From the NCBI GenBank assembly GCA_008973525.1, contig WACJ01000501.1:2418001-2482000 (forward strand): a stretch of DNA of 64,000 bases, written 5' to 3'. Under the pieces are notes generated by a model. The model was not told the DNA's origin. It ran no database searches and was given only the letters and a program-made list of their open reading frames with translations. This DNA comes from Stenopsyche tienmushanensis. Taxonomy: Eukaryota > Arthropoda > Insecta > Trichoptera > Stenopsychidae. Position 1 is the stretch's first letter. Every line of letters begins with the position of its first letter. Positions 1 to 11,214 of this stretch are shown in pieces. A program made the position numbers and the translations under genes.

Positions 1-478
1 AAACAGTAGTATCTAGGCATAAAATAAAATAACGAGGCAGTAAAATATTTCAGGATGGCGACATTTACCCGCTCTTATAGTTCTCTTTTTTTTTGGATTC
101 AGTTTCTCTCATATGCGTCTTTAGGAAGGAAATGAAGAGAAATCGGCGCCGCTTTCAGCGGAAAATGCCATTTCTCGTACTCGAAAGCAGCGATTTTTAA
201 AAATAGACATCCGCTAGAACTTTGTGCCAACCCTGAATCAAAGATTACAGTCAATTTGGATTGATATTTTATTTGTTTCCCAATATAAAGCCAATCAGAA
301 GGCATATGCTTGAGAGTTTTTGTACAAATGACCCCAAACATATTTTTTTTAAATAATACCGCAATTCGACTAAATATATCTGTTACTTAGGAATAGGGGT
401 GCTCTAGGGGCAGAGTCCCCAGGCGGCTCCCTGCTCCTACGCGCTCGTCAGGATGGTTGCCCTAACGCACGGGTCCGT

Positions 479-835
479 TCTTCTTTCGGATCACGTGTAG
501 CCATATGGATGGATGGGGATATACAGGCCTCGAACAGAAACTCTCTTTTTTAGATTACTCTTTATCCACACGAGAGAGAAAGGAATATTTGGCTGCAGGA
601 AGGATGTCCTCCCGCAGCCAAGGTCAACCGACAACTCTTCTCGACTCCCGCCTCCTGTGTGTTACCACCCAATCGACACTGGTACACGGTCGGTATTGCA
701 GGTGCAATGTTCCCGCAGCGCCATAGAAGATGGCGCTGTTAAAATAGCTCATTGCACTTAAAGAGAGACGGAAGATATCGCTGTTAATCTGGCGAATTAA
801 ATCTGTTCAGACTAACAGTGCCTTAACAGTATTAA
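479..835 (+). repeat. R1 interspersed repeat, full-looking copy
   Basis: R1 is a family of about 260-350 bp seen seven times in this window. Its core has a GC-rich near-palindrome (GGCTGCAGGAAGGATGTCC followed by CCCGCAGCC), then a spacer with an invariant CGACTCCCGCCTCCTG, then GCAGGTGCAATGT paired with a rightward CATTGCACCT, and finally CGCTGTTAATCTGG paired with CAGACTAACAGTG. No protein is encoded; short open frames here are not conserved between copies. This copy and the one at 49887 share the same left flank (GTAGCC..GGATGGATG..TCGAACAGAAA), so the unit extends left of the hairpins. The class is unknown (SINE or MITE). Confidence 0.75.
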
Positions 836-1562
836 TCCTTTGAGTAGTGAGCTAATTTTCCGCCACTTATTGTCCATACAAATTCACTTATCTCTCAGGA
901 CCACCGCAGCGTGTATGAAGCTTGTATATAAATAAATAAACACTCTTGATAGCACACAATATTCTTCCATTTCTTCGCGTAAACATAAACAATATATTTG
1001 AGTTACCGTCTCTGTTTCTCTCCAAAATTAACATGCAAGACATTCTCCGTCTCTATATCTCTCTGAATAACTAGAATTTGAACGCAAATACGTGTCGATT
1101 GATTTTATCACCTCAAGAACTCATAAAATCCGGCTGCCATTGCACACGTGTCAATGCTGCAGGTGTGACCACTGTATTTTTATCATTAAAAAATACTTTT
1201 TTAAAACAGATTTGAGCAATAGAAGATAAACCATTAATCCCAGCCAGCTGTAAATTTTATTTAGATTTCAAAAAATACTATTGGATAAATTGGAGTTGTG
1301 TTAAAATAAAAAAAATGGAGTTGTGATTCAGCATTCCAGTGAATAAAGAAGCTTTGTTTATGAAAGTGGATGCTAAATATTAATACTAGACTTGATACCT
1401 TTAGGAATAATAGAGAGCCATATCTAAGGAAGCGGTTCGTCATTGCAAAGTCTCGCAGTTGGGACTCTATTCTGGCAGTATAAAATTAATATTGTAACAT
1501 GGGCATAATGTCATCCCCTCGCAATGACGTTATTAATCTATGTAAATTTCATTCGCTAGAAT
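836..1562. other. no gene seen; AT-rich single-copy DNA
   Basis: Nothing coding or repeat-like stands out apart from a short TCTCGCAGTTGGG motif at 1451-1463, which recurs at 12266, 62748 and, in shortened form, 62887. Confidence 0.5.
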
Positions 1563-1655
1563 AACAGTGGACATCTTCCGTCTCTCTTTAGACGCAATGT
1601 GTCAATTTAACAGCGAAATCTTTTGTAGTGCTACGGACACTTTGCATCTAAAATA
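1563..1655 (-). repeat. R1 repeat, decayed fragment
   Basis: The segment matches the right half of R1 in reverse: GACATCTTCCGTCTCTCTTT, then GCAATGTGTCAATTTAACAGCG and TTTTGTAGTGCTACGGACACTTTGCA. Compare the better preserved reverse copy at 53590. Substitutions have partly destroyed the ATTGCACCT arm. Confidence 0.6.
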
Positions 1656-1904
1656 ATGACACGGAAAGACAGTCTTCCCGCTGCTAAATATATCTCTCGT
1701 CATCAATAAATAAATTCACTAAGACGGCAGTGTTTCTATTCAGCACTTGATTGCCTCCACTTCTGACACCAACGTACCATAGAGCAGGGCGCATCCACGT
1801 GTTTGTCGAGATAACAGCGCCTTTATCGTGCGGGATGCAATTCAATAAACTAACTGCTTAAGGCTATTTGTTTTTTAAATTGCATTTAATTTATTGTAAA
1901 CGTG

Positions 1905-2240
1905 TTATTGGTTCAATTCATTGCCATCATCCTGTAGGCCAGTGCTGGAGTCCCCCGGCGCCAATAACTCAATTTGATCGTCAATAGTGGCGTTGCGCTT
2001 AATGATATTAGATTGCGGCGCTATTTGATCAGATCCCGAAGTAACGTGACCGATTTTTGCCACCTTCTTGAATAAATATTCCACGGGCAGGTTTCGTGAT
2101 ACGTCGATCGTAGTTCCTGCTAAGTGTTGCAGGACGTGACCGAAAATACGCGATGAGGCTTCGTGTGATCGGTTATTGTGTTGGCACGTGACGAAAAATT
2201 GAAGAATACATTTCGCCACCAACAACGACGGAAAACCCCA
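1905..2240 (-). CDS. possible terminal exon of an unrecognised minus-strand gene
   Basis: This frame is open from the stop at 2241-2243 down to TAA at 1905-1907, about 110 codons. It contains no methionine, so it could only be an internal or terminal exon. The stretch is richer in GC than its surroundings and the peptide looks soluble and mixed in composition (for example IDDQIELLAPGD, ending NELNQ). About 10 nt after the stop the minus strand reads AATAAA, a canonical poly(A) signal. A YAG acceptor (CTTAGCAG) lies inside the frame near 2115-2122, which would give a shorter exon encoding about 70 residues. I recognise no family. A chance open frame is quite possible. Confidence 0.25.
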   Translation of the reverse strand, partial: WGFPSLLVAKCILQFFVTCQHNNRSHEASSRIFGHVLQHLAGTTIDVSRNLPVEYLFKKVAKIGHVTSGSDQIAPQSNIIKRNATIDDQIELLAPGDSSTGLQDDGNELNQ

Positions 2241-3149
2241 CTAATAAAATTTGATCTGGGGGAAATGTATAAAACGGGACGACACCACACCCTCGATATT
2301 TTCGCCCGTTCCTCCCGACCACGGCGTAGGTTGTATTCTTTGCGGCCATCTATTATGGGTGGAAACAAATTAAAATATGAATTAAGGCGTTTCTGACTAA
2401 TAAAAATGCAAAATCGCCGCGGCTCTTGTGCGCCTCATTTTTTAGCAGAGTAGGAAGACAGCAGAGTAAACAGTCTATTTCTTTTCTCCTTTGCATAATC
2501 CCATGGTGGGTCGCCCGCCCCACGGGATGCGGCTGTTTCTAGGGACACATCTCCGGTCGGCTAAGTCCTGAGAAATTGGCGGTCATAACAACGAGGTAAC
2601 GTTTTGTGCAAACAATGGCTGACACTTGACAAATGGCGGATTATTTTTACGGCTTAATAATTTTGCACGACCATCTTGATGTGTGTGAACAAAGGCACAC
2701 ACATACACACATTAGCAGAATCCGGAGAAGAAAACTCGAAACAACGCCGGAAGATTTCCACTTTTATTGCGTGACGTAAAAATGACGACGTCTCGCTAAT
2801 TGTCTTCCTCTCCTTTGTCCTCAACTAAATAGCGATCCTATTTTCTATACATTCACGTACGACATAAATCTCGAGATGTCGTAAAAATATTCATAGATAA
2901 ACAAGATTTATTCTGAGAAAAATAAAATCCACTCTGTAGTCCACATTAGGCCTTATAAATACGCATGACCTATTGCGCAATATGTATACGTATTATATTT
3001 TGCACGCCAAAGCAAAATCATGGATATAAATATGATTGTATTACAAATGAAATATGAAGAAAATATGAATATGGCTTCATTGGACGCATTGTTAAGAGCG
3101 CGTGTTGTTTTGTCACTGATCAATTATAATTATTTTTTTATCTTTTTAA
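2241..3149. other. no gene seen
   Basis: Single-copy DNA with a short GC-rich patch at about 2500-2560 and a CA-rich run near 2695-2710. No conserved frame or repeat recognised. Confidence 0.5.
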
Positions 3150-3355
3150 TGTGCCACGTTTAATTTCGGACACTTTTCTAAGACAAATATTAGTCATATT
3201 GTGGTTTCTTATTTCATTTATATGGATGGGAATATTTATTACACACTAGGGAGAGATTGAGAGAGACAGATCTGGCTGCAAGAGGGACGACTTCCCGCTA
3301 CCAAGGCTAACCGACGACTCTCTCAACTCCCGCCTCCTGCGCGCCGCTACGTTTT
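3150..3355 (+). repeat. R1 repeat, 5' portion with extended left flank
   Basis: The left flank (GTGCCACGTTTAATTTCG.. to ATTTATATGGATGGGAATATTTA) is the reverse complement of 13900-13985, followed by the GGCTGC/GAGGGACGACTTCCCGC core and the CGACTCTC..CTCCCGCCTCCTGCGCG segment. The copy stops near 3355 before the GTGCAATGT inverted repeat. It shows that R1 extends at least 90 bp left of the hairpin core. Confidence 0.7.
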
Positions 3356-5097
3356 ACAAATAGAATCTATAATATGTTATAGGTGTCAGGGTTGTCGAAA
3401 TTGATTTTTTTCTTTATATTTTGAAAAATACTCAAAATTTCATCATTAAATTGTCATAACTTTTAAATCTATAATTGTAACAGCACGACATATTATAACT
3501 GTTGTTGTATTTTGCAAATTATTTATGATCTAAATAAATCATTATTTTATGCAATTGGCTTAAAAAAAATACTTCAAAGTTTCCAAAATTACATAAAATG
3601 TGCAAAAAAATGAGAAAAGTTTAGCTTCTAAAATCTTTAAATAAAAAGTTAGCAGATATTTTGTTTTAATTTTAGTTTTAAAAAAATTCTAGATTATACC
3701 CCTTCCACCAATATGCTACATGTCATACCAATCATTCTATAAGTCGTTAAACTTGAAGAGGTACATATTTGGTAGTCAGGTTTAAGAAAATACTCTTTAT
3801 GCTTATGATCGTTTATTTAATTTATTTAAAAAAAAACCTGTTCAAATTGGCCATTTTTGCTTCGTATACATGCATGACACCTCTTCCTTATTTCAACTGT
3901 AGTTGTCTAAAGTATCATTTCTTTTTTCATTTATGCAAAGACAGCGATTATTCTTTCAATTAGGATTTATTTTGTGGGTCCTTTTGTCGTGTTTAGGTAG
4001 CCCTATTTCGTGGCTCGCACCAGTAGAGTTCAGTTCTGACACCAGTGGATTTATTTGCCTAGGGACACTCTCAAACACTCAAAAAAAATTACCGATCCAT
4101 GTGCAAAATATCCTGTATACTATTAACTGGTTGATATTTTTTTTCATGAAATTTAAACAGCTTCATTAAAAAAAATGCCCAAAATATAATTTTAATACCA
4201 AAGCGGTATTTCGTTTATACTAAAACATTTCTGACACAGTGTGATATTATACAGGGATGATGGAGTGGAATATTTGAACATTACATCACATATTCGGGAT
4301 ATCCGATTGTAAAATTGGATCTCGTGTCAATCGTCTATAAGACGATTTACATTGACATGTGTCACATGTGAATAATGTACTCGAGCGTGTTAGTACGTAA
4401 AATAGGTGTAATTTTCCGGTGAGCGATTCGGGAAATCACAGCCTTGAGCTTTATTAGTATCAATTACGTCCCGGGAAATGGGAATTTTCGGTTTGAGTAG
4501 AATATTAGAAATCTCAATGCGTGACGACCCAGACAGTTAGCTGTAACCTAACAATTAGTGGATTCGGAGCGACTCACGCCTTCCACCTGCAGATGTGGCG
4601 GCCCTGGAATTTGGGACCCCGGGAAGGCTTAAGTCCCATCGAAAGGACGGTTCCGTGCCCAGAATTGCTAAGCATAATTTACAATCCCAGCGCTTTCTAA
4701 CCGGTCACTTCGATAAAAAAAAAACATACACCCAGACTGATTACCTCCCCAAACAGAAACGTCTTCAAATTCAATGTCGACATTCAAAATAATGCGTAAG
4801 ATTTTTTTGCAATATGAATAAATTTGCATAATTAATGTTATTTATCTTAATTCATTTTCAATAATCTGAAACCCATTAATCATACTAAGAATCCAACAAT
4901 AAACTCATTTAATCGACACTTAATTATTTTATTATAAATCCATTGGCTAAATTAAAGTGTCATTATTTTTAGATAATAATTAATTGTGGTTTTCTTGGGA
5001 AAATATAGCAGATTATCAGGAAAATGTTTGCAATATTTTAAATAGATAATCGATACTCAATTGTAGTAGATAAGAAATTTGCATTTATTTTTGGCTG
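3356..5097. other. no gene seen; AT-rich
   Basis: Highly AT-rich to about 4200, then less skewed single-copy DNA (4230-4790). Open frames are short and unremarkable. Confidence 0.5.
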
Positions 5098-5290
5098 TTA
5101 CAGGAATAGATTGGTACTGATTATTATTTTTCCTGTTATTCCCCTATAAGTCCTGCTTCTCATCAAATGTACTATTATAAAATTAGTGGCAGAAGGCCTT
5201 AAACGGTGAAAAAGCACCAAGGCTGGCCACTTAGTCCCTGTGTCCAAGAGGTCCAGAAAAAGGACCTCTGATACGGCACAAGAGCATTGC
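5098..5290 (-). mobile_element. non-LTR retrotransposon N1, C-terminal/3' fragment
   Basis: Read on the minus strand, the frame CAVSEVLFLDLLDTGTKW runs into TAA at the 5098 side. The same DNA (CCAAGAGGTCCAGAAAAAGG on +) recurs at 8797-8885, where it follows a reverse transcriptase end and zinc knuckle, and at 50334-50428 in the opposite orientation. That context is why I read it as the C-terminus and 3' region of a non-LTR element. It abuts an M1 mariner end at about 5300. Confidence 0.5.
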
Positions 5291-5299
5291 AGGAAGAAA

Positions 5300-5395
5300 A
5301 ACGGCGAGTGCGCGCGACGATCTCTCCATCGAAATAGTTTACTGTGACTGAACAAAATGGCCAACAAACACGCGAGACCAAACACAGAGCTAGGG
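5300..5395 (-). mobile_element. mariner M1, 5' terminal fragment
   Basis: The segment holds the M1 non-coding 5' block GCGCGACGATCTCTCCATCG..TTTACTGTGACTGAACAAAATGGCC..ACACGCGAGACCAAAC, shared with copies at 19801, 33760, 42800, 48585, 50452 and 50760. No transposase sequence remains. Confidence 0.6.
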
Positions 5396-5504
5396 TATAA
5401 AGCGCCCGTGGCAAGTATCTAACTTAACGCCCCCTCTCTTCCCTATGTTAACTAATATTATAATAAACGCAATATATTTAATACTATTATAATACATGTT
5501 TTAA

Positions 5505-5992
5505 AATAACATACAAAGATAGTCCCAAAAGTATTCGACCTAATGTGTAGATAACGGCTACTGTTGTAAAAAAGTATTATGATAAATGTCTAGATCGTAC
5601 AGATCATAGAAAAAAGAGGACAAAATGGCCTTAAGGTTCGTAAATTCAATCGGTCCGATTTTCGGACCGCTGATATGACGAATTAGCACTGGATCGGATT
5701 CCATATTTGAACGTATCTACAGAGCGATTACAAACTCTCATAGATGGCGGTTACTATTGTATGCAACTATAATAGAAAGTGTCTAGGGCGCTACGTTGTT
5801 TCCGTGATCGTACATATTATGGAAAATGCTACAAAAAGCCCTAAAAAAGGACGTAGTGACCATAAAGTTTATATGCTCAATTGGTCCGCTTTTCGGATAG
5901 CTGATATGACGAATGAGCGCCTCGCGATCGGATGCCTTACCTGAATATAACGATAATGAAGAAAAGAAGGATTAGGCAACTTAAGCATATAT
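5505..5992 (-). repeat. R7 interspersed repeat, double unit
   Basis: R7 recurs at 34700, 38950 and 57850. Each unit has GCTCATTCGTCATATCAGC (reversed here) beside a hairpin with 7-bp arms, CGGTCCG/CGGACCG (5651-5657 and 5663-5669), then a GATCGTACAGATCATAG..AAAAAGGGCTTTT-type tract and a CGCCATCT segment ending at GGGACTATCTTTGTA. This copy carries two units in tandem (about 5505-5710 and 5720-5992), as does the copy at 57850. A 66-codon frame at 5744-5944 is not kept in the other copies, so I do not call it a gene. Confidence 0.7.
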
Positions 5993-6444
5993 TATAAAAC
6001 TAAAAAAGTAAAATAAAAATCATGTGCAACTCTCGACCGGGTCGGTATTCTCCGTTTTTCGCCCCAAGCCAAGTTGCGCCCGTGACGGGCGCCTGCTTTG
6101 CCACGCCCTTATTACGGGCCTGACTGTTAGAATCCCCTCTACATCCTAATTGTGCCAATTATTTTTGAGCGATTATTTTTGAGTAACAAACTGTCTATTC
6201 TTTTCTGGGGCGCCTTGCTGACTGATCGCAGTAATTGTTGGCGGCAAACCTCATTTGCCGCCATGTGTTAATTTCGCGCTACGTTCCCATCATCCGGAAG
6301 CCTTTGCCTCGTGATCGTCCTCGTAACACAAAATGGTAAATAAATTTGAATATTAAAAGTTTATAATGTTTTAATTGTTTCCCTCTTTTTTTGCGGATTT
6401 CTCCTTTTCGATGTAATAAAATGAGCGGTAGGAGATAAAGAATA
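5993..6444. other. single-copy DNA with two perfect GC-rich inverted repeats
   Basis: GCGCCCGT-G-ACGGGCGC (6076-6092, 8-bp arms) and GGCGGCAAA-CCTCA-TTTGCCGCC (6240-6262, 9-bp arms, 5-nt loop) are visible. No gene is recognised. Confidence 0.55.
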
Positions 6445-6525
6445 GCCCCCTCTACGGAGGTAATATACGGATTTTCGTCGCGTATGCTGCGAGTGCGTCT
6501 CGAGGCTGCGGAGCCCCATCGCTAG
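6445..6525 (+). repeat. R8 GC-rich repeat, copy 1
   Basis: The core CGTCGCGTATGCTGCGAG..GGAGCCCCATCGCT (about 48 bp, from about 6477) matches the reverse complement of 29138-29185 at 46 of 48 positions, with weaker similarity to its left. It stands out as GC-rich in AT-rich DNA. Identity unknown. Confidence 0.65.
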
Positions 6526-6599
6526 GAACGTACCCGACCTTCTCGTTGAGGCCCTTTAGGCCAAGATGAGAGGCGTACAGGCACATCCCCGTGAATCTT

Positions 6600-6790
6600 T
6601 TTAGTCATCTAAAATATTCTTAATTAATAAAATTTACGTTATAGCCAATACCTCAAACAAAAAAATATATTTTTAATTCAAAATGACAACCGTTAAAAAA
6701 AAATTTTCTCTTCATCTTTTCACAGTTAAATTTTTGATACCAAAATTTAAATTCGATACTTAAATGGATACTTGCAAATTTTTAAACAAA
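6600..6790 (+). repeat. possible R3 fragment
   Basis: TTTTTAGTCATCTAAAA and the following AT-rich stretch with an AAATGACAACCGTT-type segment resemble 17975-18060 and 25880-25930 of R3. The sequence is simple, so the match is weak. Confidence 0.35.
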
Positions 6791-8144
6791 AAGTTATCTC
6801 ATAATATGACATAATCTCAATAATGTTCGTTTTATATCGTTTCATTACCATATAAATTATTTACATTGCATGGCGATAAATCGACCAATTTGCGTAATTT
6901 CCATTTCGATTCAAATCATACTAAATTGCTTTTTAAAATCATTAATTATGTAAAATATCGACGGCTATACAGCATCCAAAGCTCATTAATCGCGCAGAAG
7001 ATGTGGACATATTATTTTAATGAAAAGGGGGCGAATATGACGCGCGCCATGTTTGGGAATCAGCGCGCCCATTTAGCGACTCCTCCCCCCCAAAAACGTG
7101 GCGATGAAAATTAATTGAAACATATTATTCCATTAATTCCCGGCAATAAAACTTAACGTTATTGGTGCCGATCGCGATGGTGCGTTTTGAATTCTAATTC
7201 GGTGTAAAGATTTCGGCGAACGGAAAAGAGTGTCGGCCATTATATTCGGATAGGACGGAGGAAAACACAATTTAATGCCCTTAATGGGCGATATATTTCG
7301 GGAGAGCGGTACCCCCGGTTATGGATTAATGGATACAAATATTTGGACCCCCATTGTCGAAAGTTCTAATTCTCTATTAGTGGACGGGGCGTAATGAATG
7401 CGAAATTGGCGATCGCATTAAGCGATATTAAAATTTCGATATATCGTTCAGAGTGAAACCACCCCCTTAGCTTTCACTATGGAGTTAATAATATGCGGAA
7501 GATAACAAAGTTTTGAATGATCCTGCATCACGGATAACTTTTTTTCATTATTGCGGTGTTTTGCGAAATATTATAGCGAAATATGCTTGTTGGAGCGTTT
7601 GAATTATTTTCTCCCTTTTTGACATAAATTTTCGTAAAAATTGCTATCGTTATGTTGGCAATGAACTTTGAATGTAAAATACCAAACTCCCATGACTAAA
7701 ATCATTAAATTATAATAAAGAAAAGGTCTAATATACAAAATAATACATGTGTGGAAACGATAGACTCAAATGAGACTTGTTTAAGTGAAACTTGTATTGG
7801 CACGGTAGGGCAAAATGGGCTAAACGAAACGAAAAATGAAGCTCCAAGCAACAATTGGTCGGAAAGAGAGGGAAGATCATTTCTATTCTCCTCGTCACAT
7901 ATAAACATGCTACGCGCATGCGCCGTGTCTACTGTGTGTATACATAACATAAAGCAACCAGTAACACTTTTAATATATTACACAAACACAACAAAATCTT
8001 TTAGCTAATAATTTTCATTGCAAAGTTAAAAAAAAGAAAAATATAAGTACAGATGAAGTGCAATCTTTTAGAGTACATGTTGATATTAGACAGACATCGA
8101 CTTAATGGTATATCGGACTCTTGACGAAAGAGACAATAATCTGT
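6791..8144. other. no gene seen
   Basis: Single-copy DNA. Around 6990-7450 the composition is less AT-rich, but there is no long open frame, splice-bounded exon or repeat that I recognise. Confidence 0.5.
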
Positions 8145-8265
8145 GCTGCTGTGTGGTCTTGGATTAGCTATAAAGGAGTGTCTTCTATCGCTATGTTGGT
8201 CTAAAGAGCAGCAAGATTCCCGCAAGAAGATCGGTTTCAGACTACGTGCATCCAAAGGTGCATCG
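8145..8265 (+). repeat. R5 repeat, diverged copy
   Basis: It shares GCTGCTGTG..GTCT and the downstream AGATTCCCGCAAGAAGA..TTCAGAC block with two copies at 61185 and 61565. A 147-codon minus frame spanning 8001-8444 overlaps it but has no recognisable domain. Confidence 0.45.
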
Positions 8266-8789
8266 AACAAGGAAAGAAAAGTTACACTAAAACACAAAGG
8301 AACTACTATGCGAGGCCACCACGAGTTCAAACATATCTTGAAGGGGGCTGCAGTTGACAACAAACTGCAGGAGTGTCCCTTTATCCATGGTACTTGTATT
8401 GGTTCGGTCATTTGTAGTACTTTGACATGGAGATGAGTCGCCATTCGAGTAGCCTAAAACTGGTATCCCCTACATGCGTTAGACTATTAAAGATAGTGGT
8501 GACGCCTTTTGCATATAATCCTCCTTCTCTTCCTGTAACCGAGCAGTTCTACATTCCACTTTACGGATACGCAACATAAGGTAGGCTACGTACCCAACTC
8601 ATGTTAATGAGGCAGACCTAGCAGTGTTATATGAGCAAACTAACGAACAAAACTAACTAAAACTACATCATTACCTAAGGGGTTCGACTGTTATCCATGA
8701 GCGTAGAGCGGAGCGAAATATAAAAATAGTATAAATGATTTGTTATAGTAGAGGACGGATACTAAAAATGAGAAAGAATGAAGAAGAAA

Positions 8790-9700
8790 CTATGACAAAA
8801 GGCCTAAAAACGCCGAAAAGGTACCGGGACTGGCCACCAAGTCACTGTGGCCAAGAGGTCCAGAAAAAGGACCTCTGATACGGCACAAGAGAGCCTCTAT
8901 CTCTCGGCCGACATGCCCAAATACGACCACAGAACATGATCCGCGTCCATGAAAGGATTCCCGCACACACAGTCCGAACTATCTTTTATTTTCATTCTTG
9001 CCAAGTCCAGTGATAGAATCAACCCATTTTAGCTTGAGGCGAGATGAGACTGTGCCAAAGAAATTCCGAATGTAGCCACTGTGAGGCGACTATGTATGAC
9101 CAACTTCGTTCCCAATCGGCAATTGCCACATTTCTAGCCCATATTTTGGTGGCAATAGTATCCGTAAGTATTCCATCTGCTTCCTCAGCTGATAGAGCCA
9201 ACTTTATTTATTCTACGTGTTATTTTAAGGTGCCTCACTACCTTTATTTGCACTTTTAGGTCTAGTGGCATGATCCCTGCAAGGATAGGGAGGCTGTTTG
9301 TGGCAGTTGTACTACGTACGCTCCATTGATTCTTAGTAGTGGCTGCCGTTGTGCAATGTTTAGGCTTCGTCTCGCCCTCTTGTCTCGTCCACGGTGTCCA
9401 AGCCTGTCCGCCCATGCTCCTGCTCCCTATGTGGCAATACTCTCGTAGGTGGCTTGCAAGACGAATTGCATGATTATTAGCTTTTTCATCAATAGTAAAA
9501 ACAAGCCCCATGGCTTGATGCTGACGTGTGTGTTCCATAGCTAATCTTATCCCAGAGTTCCTTCTAATTCCCGCTGTCAGATCATCCAGGCAGCATTAAC
9601 ACTGCTTTATCCAAGCCCTTCCTCAATTTTTTACCTTCCATAAGGCTCAACCATTTATAATTTTTCAGCCACGCTGTGAACTTGCGCATAAAAAGCTTGG
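8790..9700 (-). mobile_element. non-LTR retrotransposon N1: degenerate RT C-terminus, zinc knuckle and 3' end
   Basis: On the minus strand, broken frames read in order: an RT tail with LPILAGIMPLDLK near 9260-9290; EEADGILTDTIATKIWARNV and WERSW..WLHSEF (about 9060-9200), resembling the spacer between RT and the 3' knuckle; then DSSDCVCGNPFMDADHVLW (about 8910-8975), a CCHC-type knuckle found at the C-terminus of R1/LOA-like LINE proteins. After a stop the shared 3' block (8797-8885) follows. Several stops and frameshifts make it a pseudogene, 5' truncated as LINE copies usually are. The class is inferred from motif order; the exact clade is uncertain. Confidence 0.6.
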
Positions 9701-11214
9701 GGGCTAGTTAAGTAGCTGTAATTAATCAAATGCACTTAATTTGTATTATAGATGTTCAAAAATGAAGTATTGAGATAATGACGACCATATTTATTTTAAA
9801 AGATTATAAGCAAAAATGCTTATTATATTAAATGTGGTAAAAAAAATCGCAAAGCCATAATGATGCTCAGCCCACATGCCGTCCATGCCTGTCATCAATC
9901 AACATTTTCTAACGATTCCAAATATGAATCCATGCAACAAATTTATTGTACGATTCCTCCTGCCATTTATAAGGCCGCGGTATTATTTTCGCTAATTTTC
10001 AGGCAACCTGTGGAAATGAGAAAAAGATCGTGTATAGCCCCTGATCGCCTTTTCATAGCTAATAAGCTTCTTTCAACATAAATAAAAACCCTTAATTTCT
10101 TTTGGGCTAAGCTGTTTTTTGCGTGTGTGCATGTTGCGTAACCATAAAAAATATGTTCGCGTCCACAAAAAAATATTTTAAATATTTTAATTAAAATATA
10201 TATGCCGACATTTCACCTAAATTTGCGAATGCTAATAATTTCGTGAGCGCTTAAATTTTTTTCCCCGCGCACTGTAAAATATTTGCAGGGAAATTTCGCT
10301 CCTTGTTTAAAAAGCAAGCAAACATATTTCATCCACGATAATAATCTCTAGGTATTTTAATTATTGTTTTTTCTGTATGAAATTTTTTAATGAAATTTCA
10401 ATACGAGGCATTTTTCCTCGGTAATTTCTTCGCCCGACGCCTTATTTAATTTTAATTTTTGCAAGGGGTGGTTAATAAGTTAGTTATCAAATTTAAGGCA
10501 GAAATTGTTTGTTTGCATTAAAATGTATCGTTTGATAAGATTATTACAAAGTTTTCGATATAACTCGAAGGAAATGTACTAACTTTCCACGATGATGGAA
10601 CTTCCCCAAACCCTTCAAATTAAACTTCTATACACAATGTACATTTGATTGCTTTCCATTCTTTTATCTAGAGAGAAATTTCTAAAGTTAACAATTTTCT
10701 TCGTGTTATAAAAATGTCTCAGGAATTTACTCGATAAAGCTGAAACTTTAATAAAAGTGTTTTAGAACAATTACCTGGATGAACTCAAGCACAAAATTTA
10801 ATATTCTACTTAGTTTATATTTAAAAATATTATACCAATAAATTGTTATTTAAAACATTTATTAAGCTTAATGAAGGATTATGAAAGAATTTTACAGCGT
10901 GAATTTTAAAACAATACCATACACGAAGAACTTACCTGGTCCTACACGACGATGAGTAATCACGCATATTTGCGTTCGGAGTCAAGTCAAGTGTACAAAA
11001 ATACCATTTTTGTACACAGTTTAGAGATTAGTGAATCGGAGACATCAATGATAAGGCCATGATGTAGAGGTACTTAATTTAATTTCAAAATAGAGAGACA
11101 TCACATCAATCATCAAATGATGACGACAAAATAAGTATTAGGATTATAAGAGAGTTTGTTCGTATTCGGCTAAAAAACATCAGATATGAAATGTTTTGAA
11201 ATAAAACATTAAAT
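9701..11214. other. no gene seen; AT-rich
   Basis: Nothing recognised on either strand. Confidence 0.5.

Noticed and set aside
5744..5944. 66-codon frame inside R7 as a candidate small protein
   Set aside because: The other R7 copies do not keep the frame.
8001..8444. 147-codon minus-strand frame
   Set aside because: It overlaps the R5-like repeat and its first third is low-complexity hydrophobic sequence; no family recognised.
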